DNA from: Heterostelium album PN500
Taxonomy: Eukaryota; Evosea; Eumycetozoa; Acytosteliales; Acytosteliaceae
Direction of reading: 5' to 3'
DNA length: 64,000 bases
NCBI RefSeq assembly: GCF_000004825.1
Contig: NW_008805073.1
Coordinates: forward strand, 1 to 64,000
Of the stretch, positions 57,764 to 64,000 are shown in pieces (within the stretch, counting starts at the first letter, position 1; every line of letters starts with the position of its first letter). The translations under genes and the position numbers were made by a program. The notes beneath the pieces are model-generated. The model did no database searches and had not been told where the DNA came from. It saw only the letters and a list, made by a program, of their open reading frames with translations.

Positions 57764-58429
57764 TTAGCTCTCACACCCAGTGGAAACCCTAGAGTTGAAA
57801 ACATTATGGAACTGAACCATCATGGAGTCTCTGAAATGGGTCTCCCATGAATCGGCCAAGTTTTTCATGCTTTCGATATCTGGGAATTGGTCAATGGTTG
57901 TCATTTGAGCTCGGTACTCTTTGATTTCTTTACAAAGCTCTTGGTACTCTTTCAAAGTTTCATGAAGTTCACTCTCGATTGTCTTTCCATCGCTCAAATC
58001 GATCTGATAGTAGAAGATCGAATTCTTGTAGATTGAAATGAATTCATCGACTGTCGATGATTGACCAATGGAATTGATGATATCGCTATCGCTGTACACA
58101 AAAGTTAGATCTTCCCCATCATCTTCGGGCTCCACCTCTTTTAAGTTTCCACAAAACGCCAACAAATTAAATAGTTTTTTCATTTTATTTAATTTCTTGA
58201 TGGCCTCCACTTCTCTTTGAATACCACCATTCAAAAAATCGATCGTAGTTTCAAAAGGTTCCCTTACTTTGTATTCTTGGTTAAAAATACTTGTAAAGGG
58301 AGACGTAGCTAACGATTTTAATTGTCTGATATGATCTAAAATGGAATAATAATTCTTGATTGATCCATAGTTTAATGTTATTTCTCGTTCTAAAGAATCG
58401 AAAAAATATTCATAAATTAAACTTATCAT
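57764..58429 (-). CDS. Coiled-coil protein related to the post-B-box region, hypothetical
   Basis: Single open frame of 221 aa starting at an ATG at 58429. It is rich in charged heptads: FETTIDFLNGGIQREVEAIK, LNKMKKLFNLL and LHETLKEYQELCKEIKEYR, typical of the helical segment that follows B-boxes in dictyostelid proteins. No zinc finger or catalytic motif is visible. It ends VSTGCES. It could be a complete small gene or a B-box gene that lost its N terminus. Confidence 0.5.
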   Translation of the reverse strand: MISLIYEYFFDSLEREITLNYGSIKNYYSILDHIRQLKSLATSPFTSIFNQEYKVREPFETTIDFLNGGIQREVEAIKKLNKMKKLFNLLAFCGNLKEVEPEDDGEDLTFVYSDSDIINSIGQSSTVDEFISIYKNSIFYYQIDLSDGKTIESELHETLKEYQELCKEIKEYRAQMTTIDQFPDIESMKNLADSWETHFRDSMMVQFHNVFNSRVSTGCES

Positions 58430-58779
58430 GATAGGTTTATCATTATTTTGTATTTATTATTAAATAAATACTGAATTTATATATAAAATAAACTGTTTTT
58501 TTTTTTTTATCTATGTTTTGGAAAAATATTAAATTTAACTTTAAAAAAAAAAAAACAACTTAATTTTTAAAAGTTTTGTTGTTCAAACTATTTACAATAA
58601 TTTAATTTAATTTAAATTAAATTGATGAATCACAACAATTTTAAAAACAAAAGAAAAAAAACAGATAAAAAAAAATATTGTAAATAATCATAAACTATAG
58701 TTTGTTTTTTCAGAATTAAATAAATATTTTTTATACACATATTATATATATACATATAGATAGACTTCAGGTTGTACAA
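58430..58779. other. A+T-rich intergenic promoter region
   Basis: Divergent spacer between the coiled-coil gene and PLAA; poly-A/T runs and TATATATACATATAGATA directly before the PLAA start. Confidence 0.5.
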
Positions 58780-61495
58780 ATGAGTGGAGATGCTAAATTG
58801 TTAGATCATTATAAACTGTCAAAGGTTTTGACAGGTCATAGAAAAGATGTTCGGTCGGTGTGTACTACCTCTGATCATCGTGTGGTAACTGGATCGCGTG
58901 ATAATACAGTGCGTGTGTGGGATCTATTCAAGACGGGCACAGAGATACCTTCGATCGTGCTGACAGAACACCAACACTTTGTCGGTGCACTCACACCCCT
59001 CAAACCAAACGATCAGATCCAGCGAATGTTTGCATCCGGTGCCAACGATAAATGTATCTACGTATGGGATTCACAGTCAATCTCAAGAGATCAAAACCTT
59101 GCCAATAAACTTCCATCTCTACTCCTCAGTGGACATACCGACACCATATCATCGCTTGGTTCAACATCAGACGGACTTGTCATCTCTGGTAGTTGGGATA
59201 AGTAAGTCAAGTTAACTTCTCTATTCAATATCTAACAAACAATTGTACTAATTCGATCGTTTATAGGACTGTAAAGATATGGAATAATGCAGACTGTGTT
59301 CAGACTCTAGAGAAACATGAGGCTGCTGTATGGGGTGTTCTAGGTTTGCCAAATGGTAATATAGTGACTGCTTCTGCCGATAAGAAGATTATCGTTTGGC
59401 AGAGAGATCAGACGAACCCAGAGAAAGTAGAGTATAAGAGTTTGAATGTTTTGACGAAACACACCGATTGTGTGAGAGGATTGGCTTTGATTCCGGATTT
59501 TGGATTCGTTTCGTGTGGAAACGATGGTTTGATTGCCGTTTGGACGTTCTCCGGTGAGTTGATCGGCGAGATGACCGGTCACAGTGGATTCGTCTACAAC
59601 GTCGCCGTCGTTCCCAACTTTGGTTATGTCTCTTGCAGTGAAGATCGTTCCGTCAAGATCTGGAAATCCGACGACAACAGCTGCCACCAAACCATCGCTC
59701 ACCCCTCGGGAGTATGGTGTGTCGCCACTCTTGCCAACGGTGACATTGTCACTGGTTGTGCTGACGGTGTCGCGCGTGTCTTCACACGAAATCCATCGCG
59801 TGTCGCCGTCGCCGAACTCATCGAGCAATTCCACCAGTCTGTAGCAGCACAAGAGATTCCAGCTGACAATGTCGGTGACATCAAGCTCAATGAGCTGCCA
59901 GAGGTTGGCGTACTCGTTGGCACCGCCGGAAAGAAGGACGGCGAGATGAAAGTGGTGAGAAACGGCAAGGTTGCAGAAGCGCATCAGTGGTCGGAATCGG
60001 AGCAGCGTTGGATCAAGATTGGCGATGTCATCGACTCGAATCAATCGAAATCGAAAGCACTACTGAACGGTGCCGAGTACGACTACGTCTTTGACATCGA
60101 CGTCAACGAAGGAACCATGTACAAAATCGGTTACAACAACGGACAGAACCCATATACCGTCGCCCAAGAATTCCTCTGGAAGAACGACCTCGACCAATCT
60201 TGGCTTGAGGAGATCGCGCAGTTCCTCATTAAGAATGCCAACGCACCTGCCAACACTATCGGTCCACAAGAATCCACATTCTCTGACCCGTTCACCGGTG
60301 GTAATCGTTACGTTCCAGGTACTACTCCATCTCATCAAATGGACATGTCATTACCATCTGGTAGCGGTGGTGGTAGCGGTCAACAGCAACAACAACAAAC
60401 AACAGCTACTTCCGATCTATCTAATTTAGCTTCTAAATTTGGTCCGGCACCAACTGCCGATGTACAATCTACCTCTTACATTCCACACGGAACGTTCACA
60501 TACTTTGATGCAACCAACTCTGCCAATCTCGTACCAAAGCTTCTTGAGTACAACACCGAACTCCTCGCCAACCCAGACACTGCCAAGATTGCACTGAACA
60601 TCGATGAGAACGAAGACAACATTCTCAAGAGCATATTGAACACCCTCAAAGAAACCTCTAGATATCACTCATCAAACTTCTCAGATGCTCAATACAAAGT
60701 AATCATTAAACTATTTAAATGGCCAACCGACAAGTTATTACCATGTAAGTTAAGTTATTAAACTAAACTAGCTAACTATCAAACTTGACATATTTATATA
60801 TAATATTTAAAACTAACATGCATGTTGTTATATTTTTGTCTAGTGTTGGATATTATAAGAGTTATGGTATATCATCCAAATGCAAATAATACCTTTGAAA
60901 AGATGATCACTATGAGACAATTCAATATCTTTGATGCATTATTTAGAATACCGGCAACAGATAATATCAATACCCAGATGATGATCTGCAAGATCTTTTG
61001 TAATATGATTAAGCACCACTCTTTGAGAAACTATGTCCAGAACTATATTGAAATCATTATCAACCGATTCCAACCAATCTACATCGCCACAATGAGTGTA
61101 CAACCAACTTCTTCATTCTTAACAGCCTATTCAACTTTATTATTAAAGTAAGTTAATCTTTATCTTTATATTTATAAATATTTAATATAATATATTAATT
61201 AACTTTAATCTTTTTTAGTTTATCTGTATCAAGTGTATATAATAAGGATACAATCAAAGTCGATGTTGTAGATCTTTTAATTCGTTCGTTGGAATCAATG
61301 ATCTTGAAAGAGATTGATCATGTCGATGTATTGGAGAGAGCAACACTTGCATTAGGTACATTGTTGATTACCTTTAGAGATAGATCTAAAGCAATCAGTG
61401 ACAAGGAGATCCTTGCACAAATCATTAGAACCAACATTCAAGCTACTCCTAAATTCAATCAAATCGGTGAAACCACTCTCAAGCTCTTACAATAA
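58780..61495 (+). CDS. plaa: PLAA/Ufd3/Doa1 homologue (ubiquitin-binding Cdc48 cofactor)
   Basis: PLAA (yeast Doa1/Ufd3) binds ubiquitin and the C terminus of p97/Cdc48 and acts in ubiquitin recycling and endolysosomal sorting. Exons 58780-59201, 59267-60744, 60844-61147 and 61219-61495 encode 826 aa. A seven-bladed WD40 propeller fills residues 1 to about 300 (RKDVRSVCTTSDHRVVTGS, SVKIWKSDDN). Next is the PFU ubiquitin-binding domain (KVVRNGKVAEAHQWSESE, YDYVFDIDVNEG, YTVAQEFLWKNDL) and a S/G/Q linker. The C-terminal PUL ARM-repeat domain begins near SYIPHGTFTYFDA and runs to the end. The domain order is complete and diagnostic. Confidence 0.96.
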
Positions 61496-61917
61496 ACAAA
61501 TCTTTACAATAATAATAATAATAATAATAATAATTCAAATTAACATATAAATAAATAATGATTTCCTTCCCAGATTGTTGACTACCGATCACCATCGTCA
61601 ATCATGTAACTAGTTTGAAGAACAATAAAATATATTTTTTATTTTTAATAAACTGTTATTATTTTTACAAAATTGTTATTATTTGTAAAGTTGATTGTTA
61701 TCTTTGCACTTACTGAAACTTACTTCTCCAAATCTAAGTGTTTCGATACCATTTGTAATCTCTCTTGTTTTTTATCAAAATTTAATGAAAAAATAATGAC
61801 ATTGTTCTTTTATATAATAAAAAAAATCCTTTATTGGAAATAACTTAAATTTCTATCATATTTATTACAATGAGTAACAAAAACGATAATAACTCAAATA
61901 TATTGATTTATTGTTTG
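61496..61917. other. Intergenic spacer with a possible duplicated gene start
   Basis: Between convergent genes. Positions 61857-61910 (ATTACAATGAGTAACAAAAA onward) resemble 63140-63190 at the start of the FNIP gene, suggesting a small duplicated leader. Otherwise A+T-rich. Confidence 0.3.
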
Positions 61918-62907
61918 TTATAACTCCACTTGAACATGATGAGAAATCTTTGGAAAGATATGTGTGGCCATATAGATAAATGCTACAGCAAAAGCCATTT
62001 TGAAGCTACCGCTTATAAGGATATTGCTGTTACCACTCTTTGTGTTGTAGTTGTACTCTTTCTTTGAATATACGGGCGAAGTACCTTTGGTAGATAGCTC
62101 CTCAACGGTGAGTGGAGAACGCTCACGCATTGTCATTGAACAATAGAATTGCTCTTTAATGTAGTTATTGAGTGAACACAATTGGTCGGAAGTCAATTCA
62201 TTCCTGAGAGCATTGACAAAGTAACCGACGACCCAATAGCTGTGATTGACGTACGCCGGGAACACCTTTCGATCGATCTGAAACTGAAGAACGTGAAACT
62301 GCCACTTCAAACGTATAGCCTTATCGAGAACCAAGAAGTAGTGGTCTAACTCCTCTTCCTCTGCAGAGGACGGGGCAATACTTCCATCGTCATTCTTGTG
62401 TTTCTCCAACTCGAAACTATGGTACTTTTCCAAGTCATCACGTGAACAAAATACACGCCAAGAGTTCTCCTAATAAATATAGAGTATGTTAGTACTAATT
62501 ACTTATACAAAGAGGTATCTACCTATAATTAGAATATGTATTTTAAGTTTTACCTTGTCAAAGAAACGATAATAATCTTTAGACCAATCTAAATACTTGC
62601 ATACTTTGTTGTGAATGGTTGTTAGAGAGTCACGTTCAGACTCTGGCATGCCAGCATGTATATAATTAAGGATAAGACGATGAGCATCGGAGTACTCCTC
62701 TTTACTATACTTCATCTGGAGATGAGTACAGCTGTCAATCTCACTTCTGTGTGAGTCTTTGAAGCTGATAATCGCAGCAAACACACCTATCAAGATGGTA
62801 GCAATCGCACCGAGGATACCAGCAATACAGTTTGCCAAGTCAATTAAGCTTGGATTGACTTCAAAGTCCCTATTAATATGCTTTATAGTTTGAAAAACAC
62901 TTTCCAT
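61918..62907 (-). CDS. Predicted two-TM membrane protein, family not recognised
   Basis: Exons 62907-62554 and 62469-61918, phase 0, encode 301 aa. A first hydrophobic segment (ANCIAGILGAIATILIGVFAAII) lies near residues 25-48, and a second (MAFAVAFIYMATHIF) near the C terminus. Between them is a soluble, helical region with YLDWSKDYYRFFDK, NSWRVFCSRDDLEKY, LKWQFHVLQFQIDRKVF and SYWVVGYFVNALRNEL. The shape suggests a membrane-anchored protein with a globular domain between two anchors. No motif points to a function. Confidence 0.65.
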
Positions 62908-63166
62908 TCTCTAAGATATAACATATTTTTCTTCTTTTCCTATTATTACAGGAGTAACCAAGCAAACATCTTTGATTATTTAAGAAAAAAAAAAACAAAT
63001 GGTATTAAAGTCTCAAACTTTTAAAAGAATTTGTTTTTACTGGTGGTGCACCTTACAACAAATAAATAATGAGAAGTTTTTTAATATTTTTCTTTTTTTT
63101 TCATTTATTTTGAAAGCACCTCATACACTTCCATCATAATATATATTACAATGAACAGCAGTAACG
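62908..63166. other. Divergent promoter region
   Basis: A+T-rich spacer. An out-of-frame ATG at 63151 starts a 13-codon reading frame that overlaps the FNIP start at 63167, a possible upstream ORF. Confidence 0.4.
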
Positions 63167-64000
63167 ATGATAAATCAACTATATTACGTTAATTTACCAC
63201 ATCTTTTATTGGCAAAGATTATTAGTTTAATTCATGAAAATGTAGATAGAATTGTGTTTACTTTGACTTGTAAGAGATGGTTCAATGAAAGACATAAATA
63301 TCTATCTTTTAATACAGATATCATAAAAGAAATCATCACTAAGAAAGAAATAGACGATTCTTTTTTGAATTCATATAAATCAATATACATCGATTCAATC
63401 AATCGAAAGAATAATTATCATTTGTTTGCGTCATATGGTAATTCAACAGGTATGTTTATGTAATTCAATAGCAGTAATAATTAGTAACAATTAATATTAT
63501 AATTTATTAGATTATTACATAGAGTTGAATAAACTTCCTCTAATTTACAATTCAATTCGAATATCCTTACCTCAAGAACATTCTTATTTTGAAGAAATCT
63601 ATCGATTGATACCTCTATCCAATATAACCACACTAAAGAAATGTCAAACATTAAGATATAGATTACCAGAGAATCTGACATCTATATCATTCTTTCAGAA
63701 GTTTAATGAACCTTTGTTACCAGGATATCTTCCAGCTAATTTGAAGATTCTAAGCTTTAAATACACCATCTTCAATCAACCAATCAAAGTTGGAATTCTC
63801 CCAAACATATTAGAGAAATTGATTCTTGATCGTGGATTCAGACAGCCACTTGAACCAGGTGTATTACCAACATCTTTAAAGTATCTGACATACCATGGTA
63901 TTTTCTTTAAAGTTGAATCATTACCTCCAAATCTTGAAGTATTCAAATATTATGGTCGCAGTTTACTGAAAGAAAATGACGTATTACCAATGACACTTCA
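63167..64000 (+). CDS. FNIP-repeat protein, cut by the window end
   Basis: FNIP proteins are a large dictyostelid family with an F-box-like start and leucine-rich-repeat-like units of about 22 residues. Exon 1 is 63167-63449; exon 2 starts at 63511 and runs off the window. The N terminus LPHLLLAKIISLIHENVDR with LTCKRWFNERHKYL is the F-box-like part. Repeats follow: LPGYLPANLKILSF, TIFNQPIKVGILPNILEKL (FNQPI signature), RQPLEPGVLPTSLKYL and ESLPPNLEVFKY. Mimivirus and dictyostelids share this repeat. The true 3' end is outside. Confidence 0.85.

Noticed and set aside
59340-60044. 234-codon minus-strand frame
   Set aside because: Antisense to the PLAA propeller and PFU domain.
1-64000. tRNA or rRNA genes
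   Set aside because: No cloverleaf with a GGTTCGAATCC-like arm and no rRNA core sequence was seen by eye; a dedicated scan could still find a divergent one.

Overview
This window is eukaryotic and looks like a dictyostelid social amoeba. Intergenic DNA is extremely A+T rich with long poly-A/poly-T runs. Genes are compact, with short A+T-rich GT-AG introns (GTAAGT/GTATGT donors). Proteins carry the asparagine, glutamine, serine and threonine homopolymers typical of Dictyostelia, and a Dictyostelium-type FNIP-repeat gene lies at the right edge. The species cannot be fixed from sequence alone. I splice-modelled most genes by hand; exon limits in the entries rest on GT-AG sites and reading-frame phase.

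Layout. 0-6.4 kb: a Bet1-type SNARE, an ERG2/sigma-1 receptor-like protein, an unrecognised Lys-rich protein, and AP-2 sigma whose first exon is only the ATG. 6.4-14 kb: an accessory stretch with a DDE-transposase-like gene, an EEF1AKMT4-like methyltransferase, a G+C-rich structured island that may be a non-coding RNA locus, N/Q-rich hypothetical genes and a 173-bp MITE with 41-bp inverted ends. 15-21.1 kb: an 11-exon gene for a giant (about 1778 aa) Fanzor/TnpB-family RNA-guided nuclease homologue. It keeps the three RuvC acidic residues but has lost the usual zinc-ribbon cysteines. About 50 bp of the MITE core recurs, inverted, just beyond its 3' end. 21.5-28.4 kb: a B-box/kelch protein, ataxin-2 and the ribosome-biogenesis factor ABT1/ESF2. 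28.4-30 kb: a long palindromic foldback beside a broken gene. 30-36 kb: BCAS3 and PSMD5. 36-36.6 kb: a rearranged LTR-retroelement fossil. 37-38.7 kb: a protein built of about 13 tandem 41-residue TPR-like repeats. 39-45.4 kb: a sigma-type glutathione S-transferase, an SMPD4-like membrane protein and a GATA factor. 45.4-48.6 kb: a 3.2-kb gene-free interval. 48.6-53.4 kb: UBE2W and a 1241-aa N/Q-rich protein. 53.7-58.4 kb: a hypothetical gene, a GH25 lysozyme and B-box-related pieces. 58.8-64 kb: PLAA/Ufd3, a two-TM protein and the FNIP gene.

Most genes are independent housekeeping functions (membrane traffic, ubiquitin/proteasome, RNA biology). The part that departs from this is 6.5-21.3 kb, where a transposase-like gene, a MITE and the Fanzor homologue share short sequence blocks. 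I regard the Fanzor-like gene with its flanking repeats as the most interesting system in the window.
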